Below the pieces are notes generated by a model that had not been told where the DNA came from, did no database searches, and was given only the letters and a program-made list of their open reading frames with translations. From Bacillota bacterium (GTDB lineage Bacteria; Bacillota; Clostridia; Lachnospirales; Lachnospiraceae): a DNA stretch of 64,000 bases. Positions 46,801-55,267 of the stretch are shown here, piece by piece. Made by a program: the position numbers and the translations under genes. Positions within the stretch are counted from its first letter, which is position 1; the number at the start of each line of letters is the position of its first letter. The DNA is taken from NCBI GenBank assembly GCA_023398375.1, contig JAEWSH010000051.1:630247-694246 (forward strand), in the 5' to 3' direction.

Positions 46801-48699
46801 GTGCCGGAATTGAAAACTGGTGCGGTGCAGGTCATTAAAACTGCCATTACTCCAGAACAAAAGCGGATTGTCATGGAGCTGGGCAAACGTGCGGAGCTGA
46901 TCCGTAACGGTGAGGTGGACAGCACCGAGGATAATTTTCTCAAACTGACCCATGAAGCAAGGCTGCTGTCGGTAGACCCAAGAGCCGTTGACCCGTCAAT
47001 CCCTGATGATCCAAACACTAAGCTCAATATTTGTGCTGGAAAAGTGGCTGAGATTTACCATGAAACTGCTGGTGAAAAGCTGGCACAGCTTATTTTCTGT
47101 GACCAGGGTACACCGAAGTATGACGGCAGCTTCAATTTCTATGAAGCTACCAAAACAGTCCTGATTGTACGGGGGGTAAAACCAGAGGAAATCGCTTTTA
47201 TACACGACGCAAAAACCGACGTGCAGCGAGAACAGCTCTTTGACAAGGTGCGCAGCGGTGAAATCCGTGTTCTGATGGGCAGTACCGAAAAAATGGGCAC
47301 AGGCATGAATGTGCAGCAAAAGTTAGTAGCTCTCCATCATTTGGATGTGCCTTGGCGCCCATCAGACCTAACCCAGCGCAATGGTAGAATCCTTCGTCAA
47401 GGCAACGAAAACAAGGAAATTTCTATCTTCAACTACATCACCGAAAACACCTTTGACAGCTATTTGTGGCAGATTTTAGAGCAGAAGCAACGCTATATCA
47501 GCCAGATTATGACTGGTCGCTCTGCACTTAGAAGCTGTGAGGACATTGACGATACTGTTTTGCAGTATGCAGAGTTTAAAGCACTTGCCACCTCTGACCC
47601 AAGAATCAAGCAGAAGATGGAAACCGATAACGAAATCAGCCGCCTTACGGTGCTGAAATCCTCATGGCAGAGCCAAAGGAACGAAATGCAGTACCGTATC
47701 AGCCAGTATTATCCCAAAGAGATTGCCACAGCTACCAGAAAAATCGAGGGTATGACCGCTGATATTGTCGCCTATGCCAAACATGCACCAGCTGACTTTC
47801 AGATGGTGATTGACGGCAGGCTCCATGAGGAACGTACCAAAGCAGCGGAGCATTTCATGGTTTTTGCCCGTAAGCTGGGGCGTGACACCGGTGCAACCCT
47901 TGAGTTGGGAACCTACGCAGGCTTTCCTATCCGCTTGGTTCGTCAATGGGGCGATGGTGTTTCCATCCAGCTATGCGGCAAATGCACCTATTCCACTGAC
48001 ATGGGTGAGGCTGCGTTAGGTAACATCACTCGTTTGGAACATTTGGCAGAACGCATGGAAAAGGCGAAAACAGAGGAGGAAAATAACCTGCTCAGCCTGA
48101 ACCAGCAGCTTACAGACGCAAAGGAGGAAATGGAAAAGCCGTTCCCTGACGAAGAGCGGTTGCTGGAGCTGCAAAAGAAAAAGGTGGAGCTTGACCTTGC
48201 ACTGGAATTTAAGGACGATGGCGAGGATATGATGACGGCAGACGAGGAAGAAAGCGCTTCTGACCGCCCGTCTGTAAGCACAACTATGACCTTAGAACAA
48301 GGGCTTTATCAAAAGCTGATGCTGTTTGCAGCTCCGGTTCTAAGCGGCGAAGCCTATTATATGAAGCTGCAATCGGAAGGGTTTGAGGATTTGGCGATAG
48401 AAGCCATCGACGGAGGTGAGTACAGTATCGCTCATTATTATGGCTGCAACGGAGACGCCATGCGTGACCCGGAAATCACTTTTACCGTGGACAAGGATAA
48501 CAGGTCTATTGACCCCACATCGTACCTACAAGACGATATGGGGATTTTTTATGCAACAGATACCGCATCCCCTGCCAAGGTAAAGGATTTGAAGCAGTTT
48601 ATGTCACAGTGGTTTACTAACATCAAAAATCAGGGTTTTGAGCCGGTGAAGGTCAAAAGCTATGAGCCGGAAGATGATTCCGAAGAAATAGAACGATAG
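40840..48699 (+). CDS. Giant ArdC-like / N6-adenine methylase / SNF2 helicase protein
   Basis: The 2619-residue protein begins at TTG 40840, overlapping the ParB stop. Domains in order: an ArdC-like N-terminal domain (NSVLIYAQRPDATQLATFDEW, KGAKGIAVID); a low-complexity linker (about residues 255-410); regions of unknown function; an N6 methylase core with ILDPAMGTGNFYSVMP (about 978) and GNVPF in place of NPPY/F (about 1043); an SNF2-like motor with HEVGAGKTFSS (about 1684), VVDEAHAYKN (about 1847), LTGTPVSNS and the C-terminal lobe with RNGRILRQGNENKE (about 2183). Such proteins protect or remodel ICE DNA. The C-terminus is SEEIER. Whether the methylase is active is uncertain because of the NVPF change. 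Confidence 0.93.
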   Translation: MSKATLLADLYKQSVQEYTKTPAEWMGLLSCVARFYKRSFDNSVLIYAQRPDATQLATFDEWHDKRINRSINKGAKGIAVIDMANPNASIKYLFDFMDTNGTPQSFRTVMGFLWELEEQYQPSLLLKIHEKYNTPTSSIEQCLYKLAQRMVREHLPKYLENFKIHDESSMLYGMPIEAVKAELTELVTDSVAYTVFRKCGIDTAPIEDGAFVNISHFNSLELFMTIGSCTASLARPILREIYQEIKAIKIERSQIYENRAIDEPQLSSGRGRDDVPRNTDFAGSSDRQNAGRQIRQSVESLYDGTPPPPPVGADSTGRNQQNDSPSGRGGGEAQGSSDTGASHGAADAGHRRHTGESQSHEHDHPRSGGTDYERSGTQGQITQPTQQTEPPTDGKEPSVGGFFVVPPKKIQEAPVEAATKTALETHVAEPVSLLDEEEISDLVDVVLCADDITPDTREWQSELYRFWGGGHKQSTKANALKAFYGKLDTDYTTKTGEYLYLLSGKDDITFETEGQQFAFTYRELAEKIDQLILMGSYPFSSADSMLDDYSIPDEAEEMKGTADEDSYEPDEEPIISKDDIINQILSSHISFQGGKQRIFNAMLTLPARKDRIAVLKNEYGIGGVSGSLKNGGHRRINYNGSGFDIEYKSDGVDFHEHLTWEKVEARILQLIQQESYLTAEEKAELGAAGQLISLDAPSILTEPSAQLNLFEVFSQPQDTYEANDGEDNDALLNESSTEPEPLPFQEGDRISYHDKVFEILKFMHDGRTVEIGDISQLQNLTKFAIRERVPISEIADCKLLKDHYNDGEIASMVVDAVQNGGNSEETKEEINATTLVNQANENYNRTVMEDFHKRTMDGFQYRYSPDHHLYEGGQKTKCRNNIEAIRLLKDLQSQGRKVTAAEQITLARFVGWGGLANALTPGKSGWETEHEEIKGLLTEEEFESAQQSTLTSYYTEQSVIRHIYHALERFGFHGGNILDPAMGTGNFYSVMPESMSSSKLYGAEIDTIPGNIAKHLYPHADIQVMGFEKTKFPDHFFDVVVGNVPFNSIRVDDPRYNRHNFRIHDYFLAKSLDQVRPGGIVSVITSKYTLDKSNPTIRKYLAQRAELLGAIRLPNNAFKQVAGTEATTDILFLQKREREIVPDEENSPWLSVEENADGIPLNSYFVDHPEMVLGEMVFDESMFGNEKTTACHPIPGDDLDERLERAVSYLEGTYTEAVSEYAEEKTVLRDSLPADPAVRNFSYTTVDDVLYYQENSRMYRQDITDKKAERIRGMIEITAAVRSLIDFQNSAYADSYDLPTAEYEKQLQEHIGYLNQVYDDFVKQYGYLNSYGNVIAFSRDSNAPLLRSIEQESKTEKGVYEKTPMFYKATIKPKVMPSVVYSAEEALKVSLNVKGRVDLSYMSWLYQLPEHRKATPDEIIAELGERIYQDPAQYTGNPHTGWQTAGEYLSGYVKDKLTEVILKAEEEPERFARNVEALKSVQPTPLTPQEISFTLGSTWIPVDVYQQFMYDTFKTMAYNQAGRYAIGVEFSNYSGAYFIGNKSAEKTSIAVNQTYGTDRMNAYEILESTLNLRSVEVKDRVDYVDPDTGEDKVKYVLNKRDTILAREKQAQIKLAFESWLFADPERGARLTKLYNEKFNNVRPRKYDGSDLALPGMADDITLRQHQLDVIAHGLYGDGNLLIAHEVGAGKTFSSIALAYELKRLGKIHKPLIAVPNHLVGQWANEYMRLYPNANILVAEKKDFERKNRRRFVSRIATGDYDAVIMAHSSFELIGLSRERQLAAMQAELDSISTAIEEQKLRDGKDWSLKQMQIFRSNLQFRYDRLFKAEKKDDVIYFEELGVDVLVVDEAHAYKNNFSYTKMRNVAGVSGASSQRAMDMHMKCQYINEIGNGKGVIYLTGTPVSNSMAELYVIQKTLQPKELERRGLLMFDSWASTFGKVESSLEIKPEGNGYQMKNRFARFHNLPELMSMFQMIADIKTADMLDLPVPELKTGAVQVIKTAITPEQKRIVMELGKRAELIRNGEVDSTEDNFLKLTHEARLLSVDPRAVDPSIPDDPNTKLNICAGKVAEIYHETAGEKLAQLIFCDQGTPKYDGSFNFYEATKTVLIVRGVKPEEIAFIHDAKTDVQREQLFDKVRSGEIRVLMGSTEKMGTGMNVQQKLVALHHLDVPWRPSDLTQRNGRILRQGNENKEISIFNYITENTFDSYLWQILEQKQRYISQIMTGRSALRSCEDIDDTVLQYAEFKALATSDPRIKQKMETDNEISRLTVLKSSWQSQRNEMQYRISQYYPKEIATATRKIEGMTADIVAYAKHAPADFQMVIDGRLHEERTKAAEHFMVFARKLGRDTGATLELGTYAGFPIRLVRQWGDGVSIQLCGKCTYSTDMGEAALGNITRLEHLAERMEKAKTEEENNLLSLNQQLTDAKEEMEKPFPDEERLLELQKKKVELDLALEFKDDGEDMMTADEEESASDRPSVSTTMTLEQGLYQKLMLFAAPVLSGEAYYMKLQSEGFEDLAIEAIDGGEYSIAHYYGCNGDAMRDPEITFTVDKDNRSIDPTSYLQDDMGIFYATDTASPAKVKDLKQFMSQWFTNIKNQGFEPVKVKSYEPEDDSEEIER
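41606..41983 (+). CDS. tnpV: TnpV-family protein encoded entirely inside the giant gene, in another frame
   Basis: ATG 41606 lies 8 nt after AAAGGAG and opens a 125-residue frame, +1 relative to the giant gene. The product (MRTEPLMNLSYRQAEDG, then VGKFGRAWKAYMMEHHPHRL, then GEINKMILQVDEEAEKRKEALIQEL, then AEELIMKEV) has the pattern of the TnpV family named from Tn4451: an N-terminal Y.. motif, the (L/V)G(R/K)(W/F)GR helix, an EIDE(E/A)A helix and a C-terminal AEE(I/L)(I/V) helix. In the host frame the same bases encode a Gly/Ser/Gln-rich disordered linker. This is consistent with overprinting. The role of TnpV is not known. Confidence 0.75.
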   Translation: MRTEPLMNLSYRQAEDGMMYPEIQISQEAQIDKMPVGKFGRAWKAYMMEHHPHRLSELIAQGEINKMILQVDEEAEKRKEALIQELLTVQPMPDTEDTLERASHMNMITLAAEELIMKEVALKVR

Positions 48700-48710
48700 G
48701 AGGTACGAGC

Positions 48711-49379
48711 GTGAAACATAAAGTAACACCTGAATTTTTATCCGCTTTTACAAGGCGGATTTCTGGGCTGGGATTTACAACAAAACAGGAAGCCGGTGAG
48801 AATACGTTGCTATCTGTTTTCAAAGATGGGCAGGAGGTCTGCAAAATTGACCATGACGGCAATATGCGTTTTCTTCCGGAGGCCTCGCCGGAGCAAGAGA
48901 GAAATAAGATATACCGTACCCTTACTGCCATGAAGCAGGCCCATGACCTGTATACAGATGCACCTCAATTACAGGCTGATGGGGTCAGCGATTTTCGACT
49001 GATTTCCAACTTTGGAGATTACATTCTGGCGGCGAAGATGACAAAAGACAATGAAGTGCGTTTTACCACATGGCAGTATGATTACGACCGCACAGGCGTG
49101 ATGTGGGGACATTATTTTGAAACCAACTATGAAGGAGCAAAACAGGATTTTGCGGTACGGTCAGGATTGATTGAGGAGCAGAAGCTCTTTTCCGAGGAGG
49201 AGCTGGTGGTGCTGCATGACACCTGCGTATTCCGTGGCCGTAACGATGACAGCATCAGCTATGAGGATGAAAAAATGTTGCATTCGGTAATGGAAAAGGT
49301 GGAGAGCAATATTCCCAATCTTATTTTTGAGTATGAGCAAGTGCCAATGCCGGAACATGAGGATGAATATGGAATATAG
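48711..49379 (+). CDS. Conserved ICE protein of unknown function (222 aa)
   Basis: The gene starts at GTG 48711, 7 nt after TAGGAGGT, 11 nt downstream of the giant gene. The soluble 222-residue protein has no motif I can name; it contains a segment FGDYILAAKMTKDNEVRFTTWQYDYDRTGVMWGHYF that I recognise only as common in ICE cargo of this layout. The acidic C-terminus (EHEDEYGI) overlaps the start of the next gene. Function unknown. Confidence 0.65.
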   Translation: MKHKVTPEFLSAFTRRISGLGFTTKQEAGENTLLSVFKDGQEVCKIDHDGNMRFLPEASPEQERNKIYRTLTAMKQAHDLYTDAPQLQADGVSDFRLISNFGDYILAAKMTKDNEVRFTTWQYDYDRTGVMWGHYFETNYEGAKQDFAVRSGLIEEQKLFSEEELVVLHDTCVFRGRNDDSISYEDEKMLHSVMEKVESNIPNLIFEYEQVPMPEHEDEYGI

Positions 49380-50745
49380 CCAAATCAACGCCGTTACCAA
49401 GTTTGGCTCTGATGATTACTCTCTATGGACACTGACCATGCCCCGAGACAAAATCCATGAGATCAGGCAGCAACCGACAGTGGTTGACGGCGATATGGGC
49501 AGTGTGTTCGGAGAAATTCCAACCGCCCATGATGACCAGTCAGAATCACTGATAAACTTTGTTTTACCACATAGTGCCGGTCTGAAGCTCCATACCGTGG
49601 ATATGGGCGGGGACTTTGTGAACAGGAACCGCCATAACGGCTCCTCTGTCCGTGGCTCCAAAGCGGAAATCATGGCAGAGCTGCGGGAAGCAGTAAAGGC
49701 GCAGGGGTATTCTTTGCATAACAACGCTTCTTTTTTAGAAGTGGATGTACTTGCCACGTTGAAAAAAATCATGGAGCATAACACCGATTTTTACCAAACG
49801 GATTTTCAGTACGATGTAAAGCAGATCAGAAAGGCTGCCGAGGATCGGGGCGGTTACCGAAACTTTTTCTGGCTGAGCAGAAAAAACGGAACATGGTGCT
49901 TCCCAGAACGTGATGTCTATCTCCGAAATACCAATGCCCACAACACATGGGAGTATTACGGAGCCAGCAAAAGTGAAAATGTCAAAACTTTTTGGGTTGA
50001 GATATTACGTATGAACGAGGACAAAACCATCATTGGCAATGTGCTGGAGATGGATTATCAAAAGCATTTGGATTATCTTTGTACCCATGCCCTTGATCCC
50101 GTAGCAGTGGAGGTAGTGTTCAAAAATCCTAACGATGTACGCACCGTTTCCTATCAGGAATATAACCAGAACTGGCAGTCCATCGCACAGCATTACGGCA
50201 CAGTGGAACGCCATAAATTTTTGCCGGAGGATCAGCATGAACTTGCCCGAATTGCAATTTCGGCACGGGGACAGTTTTGGGAAGCCACAGAGCCGATGAA
50301 GGTTGCGGATTTTGTGCAGCGTTTAGACCATGACCGATTACACGATTATGGCTACACAGCAGATGACTTACTGCTGACCGGTCCCATGGATGCAGAAAAA
50401 GCCGTTCAAAATCATTTGTGCTGCTACGCTTTGCAAAAAGACGGAACAAAAGAACTGATTGCCGACAGAGATGCCTATCAGAAGCATCTTTTCAGCGGTG
50501 GACTGTATGGCATGACAGCGGCGGAAAAACAGCTTTTGCAATATTTTAAACAGGACGTTGTTCCGCTGTTTTCCAGTGAGGAAATGCAAGTGCTGTGCGC
50601 ATTGGCAGTGCAGGAAGGAATGAATAATGACCCTGCCAAGGTGAAACTTTTAGACAGTATCATTCACAAGCTGGAGTGTGCCATACCGCAGTCGGCACAA
50701 GCCGAAGCCCAAGAACAGGAGGACGAATATAGCCGTGAAGAATAA
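49369..50745 (+). CDS. Conserved ICE protein of unknown function (458 aa)
   Basis: I start at ATG 49369 (MEYSQINAVTKFGSDDYSLWTL), six nt after GAGG and overlapping the previous stop by 11 nt. The 458-residue soluble protein has a C-terminal acidic tail (EAQEQEDEYSREE). The N-terminal half has a possible antirestriction/DUF3849-like pattern but I cannot assign a family with confidence. It is translationally linked to its neighbours in the giant-gene operon. Confidence 0.65.
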   Translation: MEYSQINAVTKFGSDDYSLWTLTMPRDKIHEIRQQPTVVDGDMGSVFGEIPTAHDDQSESLINFVLPHSAGLKLHTVDMGGDFVNRNRHNGSSVRGSKAEIMAELREAVKAQGYSLHNNASFLEVDVLATLKKIMEHNTDFYQTDFQYDVKQIRKAAEDRGGYRNFFWLSRKNGTWCFPERDVYLRNTNAHNTWEYYGASKSENVKTFWVEILRMNEDKTIIGNVLEMDYQKHLDYLCTHALDPVAVEVVFKNPNDVRTVSYQEYNQNWQSIAQHYGTVERHKFLPEDQHELARIAISARGQFWEATEPMKVADFVQRLDHDRLHDYGYTADDLLLTGPMDAEKAVQNHLCCYALQKDGTKELIADRDAYQKHLFSGGLYGMTAAEKQLLQYFKQDVVPLFSSEEMQVLCALAVQEGMNNDPAKVKLLDSIIHKLECAIPQSAQAEAQEQEDEYSREE

Positions 50746-53700
50746 TGATTTTTTCAAACTTAACATGAATAAAGAGACCAAACGGGCGGTGATGGTGCTT
50801 TCTATCATCGCCCTGCTTATTTTAATCATAGGATTGGTGAGCTGTTCCATGCAGCTTAGCCAGAAAGATAATCCCTCTCAAATTGTGGTAGAAACGGACG
50901 ATGTTACACCAATTCCTTCAGACAATCCCATTGTGACGGAAATTGAGCATGAGGATACGGACGTCGGGGACGATACCGATAATGCGACGGCTGATAAGGA
51001 CAGTGACCATTCAAATGGTGGTTTTTCTAAGGATACGCAGGATAAAAAACCTACCAAACCAACGGAAAAACTGACTAAGAATCCAACATCTACACCAATG
51101 CCTACAGCAACCCCAAGTCCAACACCAACGCCAAAACCGACAGACCCTCCGATAAATCCCACAGAACCGGTTAAACCCACTGACCCGACAACACCGCCAA
51201 TTAAGCCGGAACAACCCGATAAACCCGACAAGCCAAGTGGTGGTGGCTCCAGTGGAAGTGGCGGCAGCGTGAGCTATCCAGCCGCAGTGGTAGAAATCGT
51301 TGCGCCTGAATTCAGTCATACCGATACAGAATTTGAAGTAAAAACGGTGCTTCGCTCCGTAAAATCACTGGAATGGAGCGTTACCGAGGACGGCAAGAAC
51401 ATACCACAAAGCGAACTTCTAATAGGTACATTGGATAAGGATGGTGGCAAAATTACCATTACCCAGCCGGGCAACTATCTTCTTACCGCTACGGCTCAAA
51501 ATTACGGCAATCACACCTATATCTTTTCCAAAAAGATTATCATCCACCCCACCTTTAAAATCAGTGTAGAAGCGGATAAAACTGTTCACACAGATAAAAC
51601 CTTTACTGTCAAAACCACGCTTTCCGATAACGTCACACAGCAGCTTAACTGGCATATTTTTAAAGACGGCAAGGAGATAAAGTGGCAGGACACGGTAACC
51701 GGTACGCTCACGAATGCAGGCGGTTCCATTCAAATAAAGGAAAAGGGCAGCTACACCATCAAAGCAACTGCTTTTGATGAAACCAGCCGTGAGTTTTCTG
51801 GCAAAGCAGATATTACGGTATATCCTGTCATTGAGATCGAGGTACAGGCTCCTAACACCGCTCATACCGATACGCCAATTACCGTGGCGGTGAATACCAA
51901 GGAGTTAGGCGACTTATCACTCGATTGGACAGCTACCAAGGAAGGCAAAGAGATCCCGCTTTCTGATTGTTTTGTTGGAACGCTTACCGATGCAGGCGGC
52001 TCTGTCCGTTTCTTAGAAAAAGGCAGCTACAAACTGACTGCCACAGCCATCGATAAGGCAGGCAGATTCTTTACCGCAAAAGCAGAAATTACGGTCTATC
52101 CGGTTGCTGCCTTCGATTTTACTCTGCCAGCAACCACACATACCGATAAAACGATTGATATTCTGGTAAAGTCCTCTGATTTGCAGGATATGATTGCCGA
52201 ATGGACGGTCATCAAGGACGGCAAAATCGTGAAGGCTACCGCAGTGATAGAGGGAACGCTGAATAACGATGGTGGTTCCATTCGCTTTACGCAGAAAGGT
52301 ACTTATACCCTCAAAGCAGCGCTTACTGATGCAACAGGCAGAATGTATAGCCATGAAGCAACCACGGTGGTGTATCCTGTAGCAGAAGCGGGTTTTTATC
52401 TGCCGACTATGACTCACACCGATACCACAGTAGAGGTCAAAACCTCGTTTAAGGAAACGCAGGACTTACACGCAGTATGGAGCTTGACCAAGGACGGCAA
52501 GGCAATTTCGCTGGCAGATGGTTTTGAGGGAATACTCACCGATGACGGCGGTAATATACAGTTTCGTACCGTTGGCAGCTACGAGCTAAAAGCTACAGTT
52601 ACCGATAATACAGGACGAAGCTTTACCTATACCGTAGCGACCAAAGTCTATCCGGTAATTACGGTTTCGTTGGAGCTACCAAAGCAAACCCACACGGATC
52701 GACCTGTAACAGCAGAAACAAAGCTAACCGATGCAGGAACGTTGCAGGTTGTCTGGAGCATAACAAAAAATGATGTGATTGTCACTCCCCAAAATGGTTT
52801 GACGAATTCCGGCGGTCTAATCAGCTTCACTGAAAAGGGTGATTACACCGTAACAGCCGCCGTTACCGATGAAGCAGGCAGAACCTTCTCCGTAAGCAAA
52901 TCCATCAAGGTTTATCCTATTCCTAACACTGCTTTTTCTGTCCCGGGTGCCGTCCATACTGATGACCAAGTGTCGATAAATACGACTCTAACCGATATGG
53001 AACAACTGACAGCAGTCTGGTATGTAGACAACACCTACGGCTTTCAAGATTGGGATACCTACATTGACGGTAAGCTGAGCAATAACGGCGGATCTATCCG
53101 CTTTACCCGTGCCGGAGTCTATGATTTGCAGGCAAGAATCACCGACGCCACAGGACGAGTATTTCGCTTTAACAGTGGAAAAATCGAGGTATTGCCTGTG
53201 TTGCAGCTTTCCTTTGTACTGCCAGAAACGGGCTATACCGATACGCAGATAGATGTACGAACAAGGGGCAATATCGGTGTTCTTCCTATTGAATGGACGC
53301 TGATGAAAAACGGTACAGACGTTTCTTTGGAGCAGGCTGTCAGCGGCACGCTCAATGCACAGGGTGGAAAAATCCGTTTTACCGAAAGTGGCGAATATCG
53401 CTTGACTGCCACCATGTTTGATGCCCTTGGCAGAGTATTCACTCACACAGAAAAAATCAGCATTTATCCGCTGTATAACTGCAACTTTACCATGCCGCAA
53501 GCGGTTCGCACCGGTCAGAGCTTTGTTGTAAATATGAGCAGTACTGCCAATCTAAATAGTAACAACGTTGTATGGACGGCCACCAAAGACGGTCAGAGTA
53601 TTGCAGTTTCCGAGTATTTTAAGGGAACACTGGGCAACAGCGGCGGTACGGTCCATGTGGATGTGTCCGGCAATTATACGCTGACAGCCACCATCACTGA

Positions 53701-54562
53701 TCAGCTGGGCAGAGTATTTAACGCTGCGCAGAGCATTTCTGTGGTGAATACTGCACCCACTAAGCCTACCATTACGGCGAACGTGACAAGAACAGCAAAA
53801 GACGGTAAGTTCATTGTCAATCTTACGGTAAACAGCACCGACCCCGATGGCGATGTGGTTAGCTATGAGTATGAGGGCAAGACAAGCGATAATTACTATG
53901 CCATTGGTACGCATACGGTGAGAGTGAGAGCAAAGGACAATTACGGAGGTATCTCCGACTGGTCACAGGTGACCTTTACGGTGGCAAATTCAGTGCCATC
54001 AAGACCGGTTATCACAAGAGCACCGAATGGTAACAGCGTTGCACCAGGTACACCAGTTACCATCACCGCAAGCAGTACCGACCCTGATGGTGATGCCATC
54101 ACCTATGTTTGGGAGGGACGCCCGACCGAAACAGCTGTGTACGCATTGGGCAAGCATACGGTACGAGTAAAGGCGGTAGACAGCACTGGTGCAGAATCTC
54201 CATGGGCAGCGATTGTATTCTTTGTCATGGATTCCAACGGGTCTGGCGGCATGATGCTTACCGGTCCTGATTCTACTATTATGGAAAACGGTATTGATGG
54301 TGCGACTATTACCAAGTACACCTTTACCGTGCCTCCTGTTTCCGGTCACAGTGGGCAGGATTACGGCAGAGTACGAGGCTACAATATCAAGACAGGTGCG
54401 TGGGAACAGCTGGATTACGGAACAACCAATAACGGTATTTCCTTTACCAGAACACTGACCGCAGGTACATATTCCAAGCTGGAAATGTACTATTATACCA
54501 ACCATTCATGCATGTACAACAAATCAAACATCACCTTTACGGTGGAATATTACTTTGAGTAA
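50735..54562 (+). CDS. Large Ig-repeat surface lipoprotein/adhesin-like protein
   Basis: I start at GTG 50735, 12 nt after CAGGAGGA, overlapping the previous gene by 11 nt. The 1275-residue protein has a membrane/lipoprotein signal (residues 19-38, LVSC lipobox-like), a Thr/Pro linker (about 100-185) and nine tandem beta-sandwich repeats of about 80-90 residues, each opening with a (Y)PV...HTD pattern and closing with GG.I.F...G.Y.L.A. Two PKD/cadherin-like repeats with TDPDGD motifs follow, then a 100-residue C-terminal domain. There is no LPXTG anchor. It probably projects from the donor surface and may help mating-pair contact; that is inference. Confidence 0.82.
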   Translation: MKNNDFFKLNMNKETKRAVMVLSIIALLILIIGLVSCSMQLSQKDNPSQIVVETDDVTPIPSDNPIVTEIEHEDTDVGDDTDNATADKDSDHSNGGFSKDTQDKKPTKPTEKLTKNPTSTPMPTATPSPTPTPKPTDPPINPTEPVKPTDPTTPPIKPEQPDKPDKPSGGGSSGSGGSVSYPAAVVEIVAPEFSHTDTEFEVKTVLRSVKSLEWSVTEDGKNIPQSELLIGTLDKDGGKITITQPGNYLLTATAQNYGNHTYIFSKKIIIHPTFKISVEADKTVHTDKTFTVKTTLSDNVTQQLNWHIFKDGKEIKWQDTVTGTLTNAGGSIQIKEKGSYTIKATAFDETSREFSGKADITVYPVIEIEVQAPNTAHTDTPITVAVNTKELGDLSLDWTATKEGKEIPLSDCFVGTLTDAGGSVRFLEKGSYKLTATAIDKAGRFFTAKAEITVYPVAAFDFTLPATTHTDKTIDILVKSSDLQDMIAEWTVIKDGKIVKATAVIEGTLNNDGGSIRFTQKGTYTLKAALTDATGRMYSHEATTVVYPVAEAGFYLPTMTHTDTTVEVKTSFKETQDLHAVWSLTKDGKAISLADGFEGILTDDGGNIQFRTVGSYELKATVTDNTGRSFTYTVATKVYPVITVSLELPKQTHTDRPVTAETKLTDAGTLQVVWSITKNDVIVTPQNGLTNSGGLISFTEKGDYTVTAAVTDEAGRTFSVSKSIKVYPIPNTAFSVPGAVHTDDQVSINTTLTDMEQLTAVWYVDNTYGFQDWDTYIDGKLSNNGGSIRFTRAGVYDLQARITDATGRVFRFNSGKIEVLPVLQLSFVLPETGYTDTQIDVRTRGNIGVLPIEWTLMKNGTDVSLEQAVSGTLNAQGGKIRFTESGEYRLTATMFDALGRVFTHTEKISIYPLYNCNFTMPQAVRTGQSFVVNMSSTANLNSNNVVWTATKDGQSIAVSEYFKGTLGNSGGTVHVDVSGNYTLTATITDQLGRVFNAAQSISVVNTAPTKPTITANVTRTAKDGKFIVNLTVNSTDPDGDVVSYEYEGKTSDNYYAIGTHTVRVRAKDNYGGISDWSQVTFTVANSVPSRPVITRAPNGNSVAPGTPVTITASSTDPDGDAITYVWEGRPTETAVYALGKHTVRVKAVDSTGAESPWAAIVFFVMDSNGSGGMMLTGPDSTIMENGIDGATITKYTFTVPPVSGHSGQDYGRVRGYNIKTGAWEQLDYGTTNNGISFTRTLTAGTYSKLEMYYYTNHSCMYNKSNITFTVEYYFE

Positions 54563-54571
54563 GGAGGCACT

Positions 54572-55258
54572 ATGGAAGGATTTCTAAAGCCCTATCAGGT
54601 AGAACAGATTAAGAAAAAGTATCCTGTCGGTACTAAAATTCAACTTGACCATATGGACGGTGAGAGAGATATGCCGGACGGCCTGTCGGGCGAAATAAAA
54701 TTCGTGGACGATCAGGGGCAGCTCCATATGAAATGGCAGAATGGAAGAACTTTGGCGCTTGTACCCAATGTGGACAGTTTTCATATTCTGAGGGAAGCCG
54801 AGAATGAAAATGACAAATGCCCAGATGGCTGCATTCAGGTGCTTGTGGTGGAGCCGCATAAGAATCCTTATGTTTCCACAGTCAGAAATGATTACAGGGC
54901 AATGCAGGAGCTGGTAGGCGGCTGCATAGAGTTTGTACCGTTGTCAGAGCTTAACTGCCACCTCTACTGCAATGACGAAGGCAAACTGAATGGACTAACC
55001 GGAAACCGAAGAATGGATAATGGTGACATTATCTGCGGCACATTTTTCATCTGCACTGACGATGGAGAGGGTAACGATACTTCCCTTTCCAATGAGCAGA
55101 TTACTTATTTCAGCAACCGCTTTCATGAGCCGGAGTTTTATTCTAATACAGAAGCCCACAGCTTTGCCATGGAAGTTGGATATGCAGATAGTAAAGAAGA
55201 ATTTCTGCGAATGCTGGGGATTGTGCCGGAAGCTGACGAAAATGATTTTGAACGATAA
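54572..55258 (+). CDS. DUF4314-DUF3846 fusion protein
   Basis: The N-terminal 75 residues match DUF4314 (YPVGTKIQLDHMDGERDMPDG, then MKWQNGRTLALVPNVDSFHIL), and residues about 85-165 match DUF3846 (QVLVVEPHKNPYVSTV, IEFVPL, CNDEGKLNGLTGNRRM). In many ICEs these domains occur on separate small proteins. Function is unknown. The gene follows AAGGAGG after the Ig-repeat gene and ends with NDFER, a tail shared with other proteins of the module. Confidence 0.8.
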   Translation: MEGFLKPYQVEQIKKKYPVGTKIQLDHMDGERDMPDGLSGEIKFVDDQGQLHMKWQNGRTLALVPNVDSFHILREAENENDKCPDGCIQVLVVEPHKNPYVSTVRNDYRAMQELVGGCIEFVPLSELNCHLYCNDEGKLNGLTGNRRMDNGDIICGTFFICTDDGEGNDTSLSNEQITYFSNRFHEPEFYSNTEAHSFAMEVGYADSKEEFLRMLGIVPEADENDFER

Positions 55259-55267
55259 GGAGCAAGT

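Noticed and set aside
51290..53755. Tandem repeats that might be a DNA-level repeat array
   Set aside because: The repeats are protein-level Ig-like domains; the DNA has diverged too far to count as a nucleotide repeat or CRISPR array.
53999..54505. 168-residue minus-strand frame inside the Ig-repeat gene
   Set aside because: Antisense to repeats with regular codon use; no ribosome site and no recognisable protein.
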